From contig NZ_JABGCL010000022.1 in the NCBI RefSeq assembly GCF_019800005.1, positions 36,059 to 100,058 of the forward strand: DNA of 64,000 nucleotides, in the 5' to 3' direction. The notes beneath the pieces were generated by a model that had not been told where the DNA came from, did not search any database, and worked only from the letters and a program-made list of their open reading frames with translations. Shown one piece after another: positions 37,434 through 46,149 of the stretch. Positions within the stretch are counted from its first letter, which is position 1; each line of letters opens with the position of its first letter. Source of the DNA: Geminicoccus harenae. Lineage in GTDB: Bacteria; Pseudomonadota; Alphaproteobacteria; Geminicoccales; Geminicoccaceae. The translations under genes and the position numbers were made by a program.

Positions 37434-38753
37434 TCACTGGAGCAGGGCCAGCGGCCATAGGGCCAGGGCCGGGATCGCTGCCACCAGCACCAGCCGGATC
37501 AGGTCGGCCAGCACGAAGGGCAGGACCCCGGCATAGGTTTCCCGGATGGGTACCCTCTCGGCGATCGCACTGACCACGAACACGTTCAGTCCGATCGGCG
37601 GTGCCGACAGACCGATGCCCACCACGATCAGCACCAGGATGCCGAACCAGATCGCGGTCTGCTCAGGGGGCAGCCCGAAGTCGAGCCCGGCTATCACCGG
37701 AAAGAACACGGGCAGGGTCAGCAGGATCATGGCGAGCTCGTCCATCACCGCACCCAGCCCGATATAGGTGAGCAGGATCAGGCCGAGCACGCCATAGGGC
37801 GGCAGTCCGCTCTCGGCGATCCAGTGGGCGAGCATGCCGGGCATCTGGGTAAGCGTCAGGAAGCTGTTGAACAGCTCCGCCCCCAGGAGGATCGCCGCGA
37901 TCATGCCGGTGGTCTCGGCGGTGCGCAGCAGGCAGCGCATCACCCCGGCCAGGTCCAGCCGGCGCGTCACCAGGGTCAGCAGCAGCATCGCGATGGCCCC
38001 CACCGCCGCCCCCTCGGTGGGCGTGAAGACCCCACCATAGATGCCGCCCAGCACCACGAGGCCGATCAGTTGCGCCGGCCAGACCCTGGCCAGGCCGGCA
38101 CGGCGCTCGGCGTCCGAATGCGGTGCCTGGGCCGGCGCCAGCTCCGGCCGCCGCCGGACCCGGATCGCGATGGTGACGCAGTAGAACAATGCCGCGAGCA
38201 AACCCGGGATCAGCGCTGCAGCGAACAGCTTGACGATGTTCTGCTCGGTGGTGATGGCATAGACGATCAGGATGATCGAGGGCGGGATCAGGATGCCGAG
38301 CGTGCCGCCCACCACGACCGTGCCGGTCGCGAGCGAATCGGCATAGCCGAAGCGGCGGAACTCCGGCAGGGCCGCCCGGGAGAAGGTCGCGGCGGTCGCG
38401 ACCGACGAGCCGCAGATGGCGCCGAACACGGTGCAGGCGCCGATCACCGCCATGGCCAGCCCGCCGCGCTTATGGCCCACGAACCCGCTGGCCGCCCGGA
38501 ACAGGTCGCGGGCCAGCCCGGACTGCTCGGCGAAGGCACCCATCAGCACGAACAGCGGGATGACCGAGAGGCTATAATTGGCGAAGAGATAATAGGGCGT
38601 GGTCTTGATGGCGTTGAGGAAGACTGGCCAGCCCGAGAGGGCGACATAGCCGGCACTGCCGGTGAGCAGCATGGCGAGGCCCACCGGCATGCGGATGGCG
38701 ATCAGCAGCAGGAGGACGGCGAAGCCGGCAAAGGCCAGGGTCAGACCGCTCAT
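37434..38753 (-). CDS. dctM: TRAP transporter large permease, DctM type
   Basis: A 439-residue membrane protein with about 12 hydrophobic helices. ATAATFSRAALPEFRRFGYA, GGTLGILIPPSIILIVYAI and GGVFTPTEGAAVGAIAMLLL are classic DctM signatures. It forms the Na-coupled channel half of a tripartite periplasmic importer with DctQ and DctP. The ATG overlaps the dctQ stop (ATGA). The place between pca genes and pobA suggests that the cargo is an aromatic acid. Confidence 0.92.
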   Translation of the reverse strand: MSGLTLAFAGFAVLLLLIAIRMPVGLAMLLTGSAGYVALSGWPVFLNAIKTTPYYLFANYSLSVIPLFVLMGAFAEQSGLARDLFRAASGFVGHKRGGLAMAVIGACTVFGAICGSSVATAATFSRAALPEFRRFGYADSLATGTVVVGGTLGILIPPSIILIVYAITTEQNIVKLFAAALIPGLLAALFYCVTIAIRVRRRPELAPAQAPHSDAERRAGLARVWPAQLIGLVVLGGIYGGVFTPTEGAAVGAIAMLLLTLVTRRLDLAGVMRCLLRTAETTGMIAAILLGAELFNSFLTLTQMPGMLAHWIAESGLPPYGVLGLILLTYIGLGAVMDELAMILLTLPVFFPVIAGLDFGLPPEQTAIWFGILVLIVVGIGLSAPPIGLNVFVVSAIAERVPIRETYAGVLPFVLADLIRLVLVAAIPALALWPLALLQ

Positions 38754-39250
38754 GACCGTCCGGTCGCCAGCCGGATCGCCGTGACCAGAGCCACGGCCGC
38801 GAGCAGGCCGGCGAGCAGGGCGGTCGCCACGATCACCGGCCCCACCGGGATGCCGGCCGACATCGAGGTGGTGCCGTAGCCGATCTCCTCCAGCCCGCCC
38901 TTCAGCGCCTGCCAGGCGATCAGGGCCGCGAACCCCGCCCAGGTCAGGTCCCAGAGCGCGTCCAGAAGCCGCCTGCTGCGCGGCGACATCCAGCCGGTGA
39001 AAGTGTCGACCATGATGTTGCCGCGCCTTGCCTGGCAGAAGGGCAGAAAGGCGAACACGGCAAGCGCGGTCGCCATCTCCATCATCTCGAAATCGCCGTC
39101 GATGCCGCTGCCCAGGAGCCAGCGCAGGAGCACGCTGGCAGTCACGATCCCGCCGGCCAGGAGCAGCACGATCCCGCCGCACCAGGCGACGATCCTGGTC
39201 ACCCCCTCGACCAGCCGGCCGGCAGGGTGGGCGTCCTGATTGCCGGTCAC
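38750..39250 (-). CDS. dctQ: TRAP transporter small permease, DctQ type
   Basis: A 166-residue protein with four membrane helices. DGDFEMMEMATALAVFAFLP, CQARRGNIMVDTFTGWMSPR and LIAWQALKGGLEEIGYGTTS match DctQ. The start is a GTG overlapping the stop of dctP (GTGA), and its stop overlaps dctM, so all three subunits are coupled. Confidence 0.88.
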   Translation of the reverse strand: MTGNQDAHPAGRLVEGVTRIVAWCGGIVLLLAGGIVTASVLLRWLLGSGIDGDFEMMEMATALAVFAFLPFCQARRGNIMVDTFTGWMSPRSRRLLDALWDLTWAGFAALIAWQALKGGLEEIGYGTTSMSAGIPVGPVIVATALLAGLLAAVALVTAIRLATGRS

Positions 39251-40305
39251 GCCGCGTACTTGGCGAGCGTGGCCCTGGCATCTTCCAGCAGGGCGGCACC
39301 GTCCTCGGTCGCCTGGACCCAGGCGTCCACGACCGGTCGGGTCGCCTCGATCCAGCGCTCGGTCTCGTCCGGCTGGATCACGACGATCTCGTTGCCGCGC
39401 TCTTCCGCCAGCTTGCGCGCGACCGGCGCCTCGTCGTCCCAGGCCTTGGCCGCCATGGCGGACGCCGCCTGCCCGGACAGGCCGTCCAGCACCGCTTTGA
39501 GATCGTCCGGCAGCCGGGCATAGCTGTCCTGGTTCATCACCAGGCAATGGGCCGAGGTGTAGAGCGTGGGCGTGCCGTCCGCGAACTCGGTATGGGCCGC
39601 GACCAGTTCCTGCAGCTTCAGCGCCGGCACGACCTCCCAGGGCACGATGGCGCCCTCGATCACCCCCTGGGCGATGCTTTCGGGCACCTGGGGCACGGGC
39701 ATGCCCACCGCGGCGGCACCCAGCGCCTTCAGGGCCTCGCCGGTCAGCCGCGATGGGAAGCGCAGCTTGCGGCCCTGCATGTCCTCCAGCCGGCGGATCG
39801 GCGTCTTGCTGTGGATCACGCCCTGGTCGTTGGCCCAAAAGCAGATCGGATGCACGGCGCCGAACTCCTGTCCGAGGTTCCGCTCGGCGAAGTCCTGGAG
39901 CGCCTTGGAGTTCACCGCCGAGGTCTTGGCGCCTAAGAACGGCAGCTCGAAGGTCTCGATCCTCGGGAAGCGGCCGGCCGTGTAGCCGGGCAGGGTCCAG
40001 ACTAGGTCGACCACCCCGTCCTTCGCCTGGTCGAACAATTGGGGCGGTTTGCCGCCCAGGCTCATGGCCGGATAGATGTCGATCTGCAGCCGGCCGTCGC
40101 TCTCAGCCAGCACCTGCTCGGCCCAGGGCTGGAGGAAGCGGACCTGGCAGTTGGAGGTGGGCGGCAGGAAATGGTGCAGCTTCAGCGTCACCTCGGTCGC
40201 CCGCGCCCGGCCCCCACGCAGGATGGCCGGCGCTGCCACTGCCCCGCCGGCCAGTGCCAGGAGGCGTCGCCGCGTCGTTCCCGGCCCGGAATTCGATCGG
40301 TCCAT
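39247..40305 (-). CDS. dctP: TRAP transporter periplasmic binding protein, DctP type
   Basis: A 352-residue solute receptor. The N-terminus has a twin-arginine-like TTRRRLLALAGGAVAAP followed by an Ala-rich cleavage region, so it is exported. LKLHHFLPPTSNCQVRFLQP, YPAMSLGGKPPQLFDQAKDG and DMQGRKLRFPSRLTGEALKA are DctP features, including the arginine that binds ligand carboxylates. GGGAGG precedes the ATG. It is divergent from pobA, which makes 4-hydroxybenzoate or a related aromatic acid the likely ligand. Confidence 0.9.
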   Translation of the reverse strand: MDRSNSGPGTTRRRLLALAGGAVAAPAILRGGRARATEVTLKLHHFLPPTSNCQVRFLQPWAEQVLAESDGRLQIDIYPAMSLGGKPPQLFDQAKDGVVDLVWTLPGYTAGRFPRIETFELPFLGAKTSAVNSKALQDFAERNLGQEFGAVHPICFWANDQGVIHSKTPIRRLEDMQGRKLRFPSRLTGEALKALGAAAVGMPVPQVPESIAQGVIEGAIVPWEVVPALKLQELVAAHTEFADGTPTLYTSAHCLVMNQDSYARLPDDLKAVLDGLSGQAASAMAAKAWDDEAPVARKLAEERGNEIVVIQPDETERWIEATRPVVDAWVQATEDGAALLEDARATLAKYAA

Positions 40306-40576
40306 CGAATGGCCTCCCTGATGAACGTTGTTCTGCGGTCCTGCCTGGTTCCTGTGAGGAAAATCGCCAGGAGGCCGGTACGTCGTCATCGCGACTATGT
40401 CCGGGCGAGTATGCCGGCGGTTCTTTGCGACTGCCACCGTCCGGGCAGGTCGTCCGAGCCTCGATCCATCCGAGGATGACGGACGGACCTTTCCCCTTCC
40501 GGTCACGCTGGCGATCCGCGAGACTTCGCATCCGGCAACAGCCGGAGGGGATCGTCCATCCGAAGCGGGGAGGCAC

Positions 40577-41899
40577 ATGCGCACCCAGGTCGCGATCATC
40601 GGTGCCGGCCCGGCCGGATTGCTGCTCGGCCAGCTGCTCGGGCGGGCCGGGATCGACACGGTGATCGTCGAGCGGAGCAGCCGGGCCCATGTCCTGTCCC
40701 GGATCAGGGCAGGGGTGCTGGAGCAGGGCATGGCCGACCTGCTGGTCGAGGCGGGTGCGGGCGAGCGCCTTTTGCGGGAAGGCCTGGTCCATCACGGGAT
40801 CTGGCTGGCCTTCGCCAACCGCCGCCACCGGATCGACCTAGCGGAGCTCACCGGCGGCCGGCACGTCACCGTCTATGGCCAGACCGAGGTCACCCGCGAC
40901 CTGCTGGCGGCACGCGACGCCATGGGGGTACCGACCTTCTTCTCGGCACCGGCGGTCGGCATCGAACGGTTCGACAGCACCAGCCCCGCCATCCGCTTCA
41001 CCCGCGACGGCGTGACCGAGGAACTCGCCTGCGACTTCGTCGCGGGCTGCGACGGCTCGCACGGCATCTGCCGCCAGCTCGTGCCGGGCGAGGCCATCCG
41101 GACCTTCGAGCGGACCTACCCGTTCGGCTGGCTGGGCCTGCTGGCGGACGTACCGCCCGCGGCGGATGAGCTGGTCTATGCCAGTCACGAGCGGGGCTTC
41201 GCCCTCTGCTCGATGCGCTCGATGACCCGCAGCCGCTACTACGTCCAGGTGCCGACCGGCGAGAAGGTCGAGGACTGGCCGGACGGGCGGTTCTACGACG
41301 AGCTGTGCCGGCGCCTGCCCGACGAGATCGCGGCAAAGGTCACGGCCGGGCCGTCGCTGGAAAAGAGCATCGCCCCCTTGCGCAGCTTCGTCGCCGAGCC
41401 GATGCGCTTTGGCCGCCTGTTCCTGGCCGGCGACGCCGCCCACATCGTCCCGCCGACGGGAGCCAAGGGCCTGAACCTGGCGGCCAGCGACATCAGCTAC
41501 CTGTCCGAGGCCCTGCTCGACTTCTACCGCAACGGCGCCACGTCCGGGCTCGACGCCTATTCGGCGCGGGCGCTCGCCCGGGTCTGGCAGGCCGAGCGCT
41601 TCTCCTGGTGGATGACCTCGCTCCTGCACCGCTTCCCCGAGCAGGGGCCGTTCGGCCAGCGCCTGCAGCAGGCCGAACTGGACTATATCGCCACCTCGAC
41701 CGCAGCCGCCACCAGCCTGGCGGAGAACTATGTAGGGCTGCCCTACTCTGCTGGGACCGACAGGGGCGAGCCAGTGAGGGCAGGGGGGAGCCTGCACAGC
41801 CGTATACGGCTGTGCAGTGCCAGTGGCAGTGATGCGCCCGATCCGCTCCTCGATGAAAGGGTATCGAGGAGCGGCACTTCCGCTGGGATCAGTGGGTGA
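40577..41899 (+). CDS. pobA: 4-hydroxybenzoate 3-monooxygenase with unusual C-terminal extension
   Basis: A 440-residue flavoprotein hydroxylase: FAD fold VAIIGAGPAGLLLGQLLGRA, the DG-type CDGSHGICR, and FLAGDAAHIVPPTGAKGLNL. SRIRAGVLEQG and RSRYYVQVP are typical of PobA. It makes protocatechuate from 4-hydroxybenzoate with NADPH and O2, feeding the pca enzymes. Known PobA proteins end near AENYVGLPY, about residue 390; here the frame runs 50 residues further through two strong inverted repeats. The extension has no resemblance to PobA and is probably a lost stop. GGGGAGG precedes the ATG. Confidence 0.92.
   Translation: MRTQVAIIGAGPAGLLLGQLLGRAGIDTVIVERSSRAHVLSRIRAGVLEQGMADLLVEAGAGERLLREGLVHHGIWLAFANRRHRIDLAELTGGRHVTVYGQTEVTRDLLAARDAMGVPTFFSAPAVGIERFDSTSPAIRFTRDGVTEELACDFVAGCDGSHGICRQLVPGEAIRTFERTYPFGWLGLLADVPPAADELVYASHERGFALCSMRSMTRSRYYVQVPTGEKVEDWPDGRFYDELCRRLPDEIAAKVTAGPSLEKSIAPLRSFVAEPMRFGRLFLAGDAAHIVPPTGAKGLNLAASDISYLSEALLDFYRNGATSGLDAYSARALARVWQAERFSWWMTSLLHRFPEQGPFGQRLQQAELDYIATSTAAATSLAENYVGLPYSAGTDRGEPVRAGGSLHSRIRLCSASGSDAPDPLLDERVSRSGTSAGISG
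41792..41817. terminator. 26-bp perfect palindrome at the pobA 3' end
   Basis: A perfect palindrome with half-site CTGCACAGCCGTA. As RNA it would form a strong hairpin. It lies within the extra 3' part of the pobA frame and before the convergent SDR gene, so a bidirectional terminator is the simplest reading. Confidence 0.5.
41844..41873. terminator. Stem-loop between pobA and the convergent SDR gene
   Basis: CGCTCCTCGAT, an 8-base loop GAAAGGGT, and ATCGAGGAGCG form a perfect 11-bp stem. It lies 16 bases beyond the stop of the SDR gene on the minus strand and within the pobA tail on the plus strand. Likely a terminator for one or both convergent units. Confidence 0.6.
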
Positions 41900-42659
41900 C
41901 GGTGAAGCCGCCGTCGACCACCAGCAGATGGCCGTTCACATAGGCTGAGGCCGGTGCGCAGAGGAACAGCAGGGCGGTGGCGAGGTCGGAGGTCTCGCCC
42001 CAGCGGCCGACCGGCGTGCGGGTGCGGACCGAGGCGTCGAAGGCCTGGTCGGTCTGCAGTGCTACGTTGATCTCGGTGCGGATATAGCCCGGGCAGATCG
42101 CGTTCGCGGTGACCCCGGACGGGCCGAGCTCCGCTGCCAGCGCCTTGGTGAGCCCGGCGATGGCATGCTTGGTGGAAGCGTAGGCGTGGGCGTTGCGCTT
42201 GCCGTGCAGGGCCATGATCGAGGCGATGTTGACGATCCGGCCAAAGCCCTTCGCCACCATGCCGCGCGCCGCCTCGCGGGCCAGCACGTAGGGCGCCACC
42301 AGATTGGTGTCGACCACGTTGCGCCAGGCATCGGTCCGGCTCTCGGCCAGCGGGCTGCGCTCGATGATCCCGGCATTGTTGACCAGGATGTCGGGGGCGT
42401 TGCCCGCATCGCGCAGGCTGGCCAGGCTCGCGGTCACGGCCGTCTCGTCGCAGACGTCCAGGACGAGGGGACGGGCCCGGCCGCCCTTGGCGGTGATGGC
42501 GGCGGCGGCCTCCTCTAGGGCGGACTTCGAGCGGGCGGCCAGGATCACCTCGGCCCCGGCATCGGCCAGGGTCTGTGCCATGGTCTTGCCGATGCCGCGG
42601 GAAGCCCCGGTGACCAGGGCGGTGCGGCCGGACAGGTCGAACAGCTGGGCGGGGGTCAT
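41889..42659 (-). CDS. SDR oxidoreductase, gluconate 5-dehydrogenase-like
   Basis: A 256-residue classical short-chain dehydrogenase: NAD(P) motif TALVTGASRGIGKTMAQTLA, NNAG in ILVNNAGIIERSP, Ser in IASIMALHG and YASTKHA with the catalytic Tyr and Lys, then the usual C-terminal NGHLLVVDGGFTVTH. The LFDLSGRTALVTG start resembles gluconate 5-dehydrogenase/Gno-like enzymes, but the substrate is set by the operon, not the motif. Last gene of the BKACE-hyu-liv operon; its ATG overlaps the previous stop (ATGA). Confidence 0.88.
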   Translation of the reverse strand: MTPAQLFDLSGRTALVTGASRGIGKTMAQTLADAGAEVILAARSKSALEEAAAAITAKGGRARPLVLDVCDETAVTASLASLRDAGNAPDILVNNAGIIERSPLAESRTDAWRNVVDTNLVAPYVLAREAARGMVAKGFGRIVNIASIMALHGKRNAHAYASTKHAIAGLTKALAAELGPSGVTANAICPGYIRTEINVALQTDQAFDASVRTRTPVGRWGETSDLATALLFLCAPASAYVNGHLLVVDGGFTVTH

Positions 42660-43453
42660 GCCGCCACCGTGCGCGGCGCACGATAGCTCTCGAAATTGCC
42701 GCACACGCCGATCGACTGGCCGGAGATGTGTCGGGCATAGTCGGAGGCCAGGAAGATCGCGAGGTCGGCGACCTCCTCCTGGTCGATCATCGTGTGCATC
42801 GAGACGTTGTGCAGGAGGTTCGGCAGGTATTCCTCGAAGCTCATGCCGCGCTTCTCGGCCTGCTCGGTGATGACGCGCCGGCCGCGCGGGCCGTCGACCA
42901 CGCCCGGCAGGATCGCATTCACCCGGATGTTGTGCTCGCCGAGCTCGATCGCCATCACGTCGGTGAAGCCGCGCACGCCGTACTTGGCCGCCGAATAGGG
43001 CGAGCGGTTCGGCATGCCCATGCGCCCGGCCGTGGACGACAGGTTGACGATCACGCCGCTGCGCTGCGCCTTGAACAGCGGCACGGCGCGGCGGGTGCAG
43101 AAGAAGGCACCGTTCAGGTTCACCCCGATCGTGCGCTCCCATTCCTCCGGGGTGATCGCCTCGACCGGCTTGGTCGGGCCCGAGACGCCGGCATTGTTCA
43201 CCAGCACGTCGAGCCCGCCCAGATGGGCGATGGCAGCGTCGAAGAAGGCGTCGACCGCTTCGGCCCGGCCGACATCGGCCTTGGCGCCGAAGATCCCGGG
43301 CCTGGCCGCGGCCAGGTCTTTGAGGGCGGCATCGTCCACGTCGCAGACGGCGACGCTGGCGCCGACATCGGCGAACCGCTCCGCCATGACCCGGCCGATC
43401 CCTGATCCGCCGGCGGTGATGACGACCCGGCGTCCGGTGAGGTCAACGCGCAT
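42656..43453 (-). CDS. SDR oxidoreductase
   Basis: A 265-residue short-chain dehydrogenase: RRVVITAGGSGIGRVMAERF as cofactor fold, VLVNNAGVSGPTKPVE, VNLSSTAGRM with the active Ser and YSAAKYGVRGFT with Tyr and Lys. The C-terminal part (HTMIDQEEVADLAIFLASDY) is complete. It overlaps livM by 11 bases and the following SDR gene by 4. Paired SDRs after a Liv transporter suggest two oxidation steps on the imported substrate or its product. Confidence 0.88.
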   Translation of the reverse strand: MRVDLTGRRVVITAGGSGIGRVMAERFADVGASVAVCDVDDAALKDLAAARPGIFGAKADVGRAEAVDAFFDAAIAHLGGLDVLVNNAGVSGPTKPVEAITPEEWERTIGVNLNGAFFCTRRAVPLFKAQRSGVIVNLSSTAGRMGMPNRSPYSAAKYGVRGFTDVMAIELGEHNIRVNAILPGVVDGPRGRRVITEQAEKRGMSFEEYLPNLLHNVSMHTMIDQEEVADLAIFLASDYARHISGQSIGVCGNFESYRAPRTVAA

Positions 43454-44525
43454 TCTGGGTACTTTCGATCAAGTTCGCATCTCCCTGTCGTTCCCGCCGG
43501 CTCAGCCAGCCCGGCATCGGGATCTCCCGCCCCTTGGTCAGCCCCTGCGGGCGCGAGATCAGCACCACCAGCATCACGATGCCGAGGCCGACCTGGCCCA
43601 GGCCCGAGGGGGCGGTGATGGTGACGTCGCCGATCTGCCAGCCGCGCTCGAGCTGGCGCAGCAGCTCGGCGACGAAGGCCAGGATCGCCACGCCGATGAC
43701 GGCACCCGCCAGGCTGCGCATCCCGCCCACCACCAGCATGGCGAGGATCAGGAAGGTCAGGTTCAGGTGGACGTTGGCGGTGGTGGTGAGCGCACCGTTG
43801 AAATGGCCCTGCAGGACACCGCCGGCCGCGACCACTGCCGCACTGACCACGAACGCGATCAGGCGCATCCGCTCGACCTCGACGCCGGCGGCACGCGCTG
43901 CCACCGCATCCTCTCGGGTTGCCCGCAGCAGCAGGCCGTAGCGCGAGTACTGGAACAGGAGTGCCAGCAGCATCGCGATCAGCGCTGCCGCCAAGGCCAG
44001 CTTCGGCCCGGCATAGACCGGCAGGCCGACCAGCGAGGCGGTGCCCTTCGTCCAGCCGGTCCAGTTGTTGTAGATGACCACGATCACGCTGAAGAAGGCG
44101 AAGCTCGCGATCGACGCGGCAATCCCGGCCAGCCGCATGAGCGCCAGGCCGATCACGAAGGCCAGCACTACGGCCAGCAGGACGCCCACTAGGCCGCCGG
44201 TGAACGGGTCCAGGTGGATGGACTGCATGAAGGCCGGCAGGCCCGGCAGGATCACCTTCTTGAAGGTCGGCGGGATGGTCATCCAGGCCGAGGCATAGGA
44301 GCCGACCACGATGAAGGCGGCATGGCCGAAGGAGAAGATCCCGCTGTTGCCGATGAAGATGTAGAGCCCGACCACCATGGTGAGCTTGATCAGCGCGTCG
44401 GTGACCACGCGGGACAGCACCGGGCCGGTGGCGGCCAGCAGCAGTGCCGCCACCGCGACGGGGATGCCCAGCACCAAAAAGGTCCAGACGATGCCCTGCC
44501 AGGAATGGGTGGGATCGTTGCGCAT
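43443..44525 (-). CDS. livM: Branched-chain amino-acid-type ABC permease, LivM
   Basis: A 360-residue permease with about 9-10 helices. FIGNSGIFSFGHAAFIVVGS and the AATREDAVAARAAGVEV-like RATREDAVAARAAGVEVERM are LivM signatures, and ISRPQGLTKG lies near the end. It pairs with LivH to form the membrane channel. The ATG overlaps the livH stop by one base. In catabolic operons such transporters often carry aromatic, amide or urea-type substrates rather than leucine. Confidence 0.92.
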   Translation of the reverse strand: MRNDPTHSWQGIVWTFLVLGIPVAVAALLLAATGPVLSRVVTDALIKLTMVVGLYIFIGNSGIFSFGHAAFIVVGSYASAWMTIPPTFKKVILPGLPAFMQSIHLDPFTGGLVGVLLAVVLAFVIGLALMRLAGIAASIASFAFFSVIVVIYNNWTGWTKGTASLVGLPVYAGPKLALAAALIAMLLALLFQYSRYGLLLRATREDAVAARAAGVEVERMRLIAFVVSAAVVAAGGVLQGHFNGALTTTANVHLNLTFLILAMLVVGGMRSLAGAVIGVAILAFVAELLRQLERGWQIGDVTITAPSGLGQVGLGIVMLVVLISRPQGLTKGREIPMPGWLSRRERQGDANLIESTQNAR

Positions 44526-45412
44526 CAGATCCGCTCCCGTGCGGTGGCGAGCATGATGAGGCCGCCCGGGCGCAGCAGCAGCATCAGGACGACCGCGCCG
44601 AACACGAAGGCCTCGCGGAACGGCTGGAGGTCGGCCGGCAATGCCAGCTGCAAGAGGGTGGTGAGGAAGCCCACCAGAAAGCCGCCGAGCGCGCAGCCGA
44701 CCAGGCTGCCCATGCCGCCGATCACGGTGGCGACGAAGCCGATGATGGTCAGGTTGAGACCCAGGAACGGCGTCATGGTGCCGGTCTGGGCCACGTACAG
44801 GACCGAGACGGTGACGGCCAGGAGCGCGCTGGCGATGAAGGCGGCGGCGATCACCTTGTTGATGTCGACGCCGACCAGCCGCGCCATGGTCGGGTTCTCC
44901 GACACGGCGCGCATCTGGTAGCCGATCCGGGTGAAGCGGATGAAGGCGGCGAGCGCCCCAGTCAGCACGATCGTTGCCACGATCTGCAGGATGCTGACCC
45001 CGGCGATCCGGATGCCCATGATCTCCAGGTTCGTGCTCATCGCGGGCAGGAAGTTCACGGTGCGCGCGAGCGAGCCGAACATCATCACGTAAGTGTACTG
45101 GATCGTGTAGCTGAGCGCGAAGGACACGATCATCAGCGTCTCGGGGCTCGCCAGCCGGACCGGCCGGAACGCGACGAAGTCGGCGGCGAGCGCCACCATG
45201 ATCAGGACCAGGGCCGCGATCAGGATCGTGACCGGCCAGTAGAAGCCGATGGTCAGCAGGATCGTGTAGGCGCCGATCATCACGAAGTCGCCATAGGCGA
45301 AGTTGACCAGGCCCACGACGCCGAAGATCAAACCGATGCCGATGGCGGTGAGGGCATAGAGCCCGCCCACGCTCACGGCGTCGATGATGAACTGGACGAG
45401 GAGGTCCATCAC
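44525..45412 (-). CDS. livH: Branched-chain amino-acid-type ABC permease, LivH
   Basis: A 295-residue permease with about 8 helices: VGGLYALTAIGIGLIFGVVG, LVNFAYGDFVMIGAYT, RMTRIGYQMRAVSENPTMAR-like RFTRIGYQMRAVSENPTMAR and GLNLTIIGFVATVIGGMGSL are LivH hallmarks. It overlaps livF upstream by four bases and livM by one. It forms the channel together with LivM. Confidence 0.93.
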   Translation of the reverse strand: MMDLLVQFIIDAVSVGGLYALTAIGIGLIFGVVGLVNFAYGDFVMIGAYTILLTIGFYWPVTILIAALVLIMVALAADFVAFRPVRLASPETLMIVSFALSYTIQYTYVMMFGSLARTVNFLPAMSTNLEIMGIRIAGVSILQIVATIVLTGALAAFIRFTRIGYQMRAVSENPTMARLVGVDINKVIAAAFIASALLAVTVSVLYVAQTGTMTPFLGLNLTIIGFVATVIGGMGSLVGCALGGFLVGFLTTLLQLALPADLQPFREAFVFGAVVLMLLLRPGGLIMLATARERI

Positions 45413-46149
45413 GCGCTCCCTTGGGCGGCGACGTCGCTCGGGACGCCGAAATAGGCAGCATCGATGTCGCCGGCATGGGCGATCTCGTCAGGCGTGCCGG
45501 TGAAATGGACGATGCCGGCGGACAGCAGGTGCGCGCGATCGCAGACCGAAAGGGCCCGCACTGCGTTCTGCTCGACCAGCAGGATGGCCATGCCCTGGGC
45601 CCGCAGCGTCCGGATGCCGGCGAACACCGCGTCCGTCACCACCGGGGCCAGACCCAGGGACGGCTCGTCCAGCATGAGCAGGCGCGGCCGGGACATCAGC
45701 GCCCGGCCGATCGCGAGCATCTGCTGCTCGCCGCCGGACAGGAGGCCGGCCGGGCGCGGGAACAGCCTGGGCAATGCTGGGAACAGCTCGCCGATCCGCT
45801 CGATGTCCTGGGCGATCCCGTCGCGGTCATTGCGCGTGCTGGCGCCGATCAGGAGGTTCTCGATCACGGTGAGCTTGGTGAAGATGTCCCGGTTCTCCGG
45901 CACCAGGGCGATGCCGGCCCGGACGATCTTCTGGATCGGCATGCCGACCAGCTCCTGGCCGTCGAAGCCGATCGTGCCGGCCCGCGGCCGGACCACGCCG
46001 GCAACGGCGGAAAGCAGCGAGGTCTTGCCTGCCCCGTTCGGGCCGATGAGCGCCACGACCTCGCCGGGCGCGACGTTGATCGAGACGCCCTGCAGGGCCG
46101 CGACGGCACCATACTGGACCGCCAGCCCCTGGACCTTGAGCAGGCTCAT
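45409..46149 (-). CDS. livF: ABC transporter ATPase, LivF
   Basis: A 246-residue ATPase: Walker A GPNGAGKTSLLSAV, Q-loop region VPENRDIFTKLTV, signature LSGGEQQMLAIGRAL, Walker B LLMLDEPSLGLAP and switch histidine region LVEQNAVRALSV. This matches LivF, one of the two ATPases of the Liv importer. It overlaps livG by four bases upstream and livH by four downstream. Confidence 0.94.
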   Translation of the reverse strand: MSLLKVQGLAVQYGAVAALQGVSINVAPGEVVALIGPNGAGKTSLLSAVAGVVRPRAGTIGFDGQELVGMPIQKIVRAGIALVPENRDIFTKLTVIENLLIGASTRNDRDGIAQDIERIGELFPALPRLFPRPAGLLSGGEQQMLAIGRALMSRPRLLMLDEPSLGLAPVVTDAVFAGIRTLRAQGMAILLVEQNAVRALSVCDRAHLLSAGIVHFTGTPDEIAHAGDIDAAYFGVPSDVAAQGSA

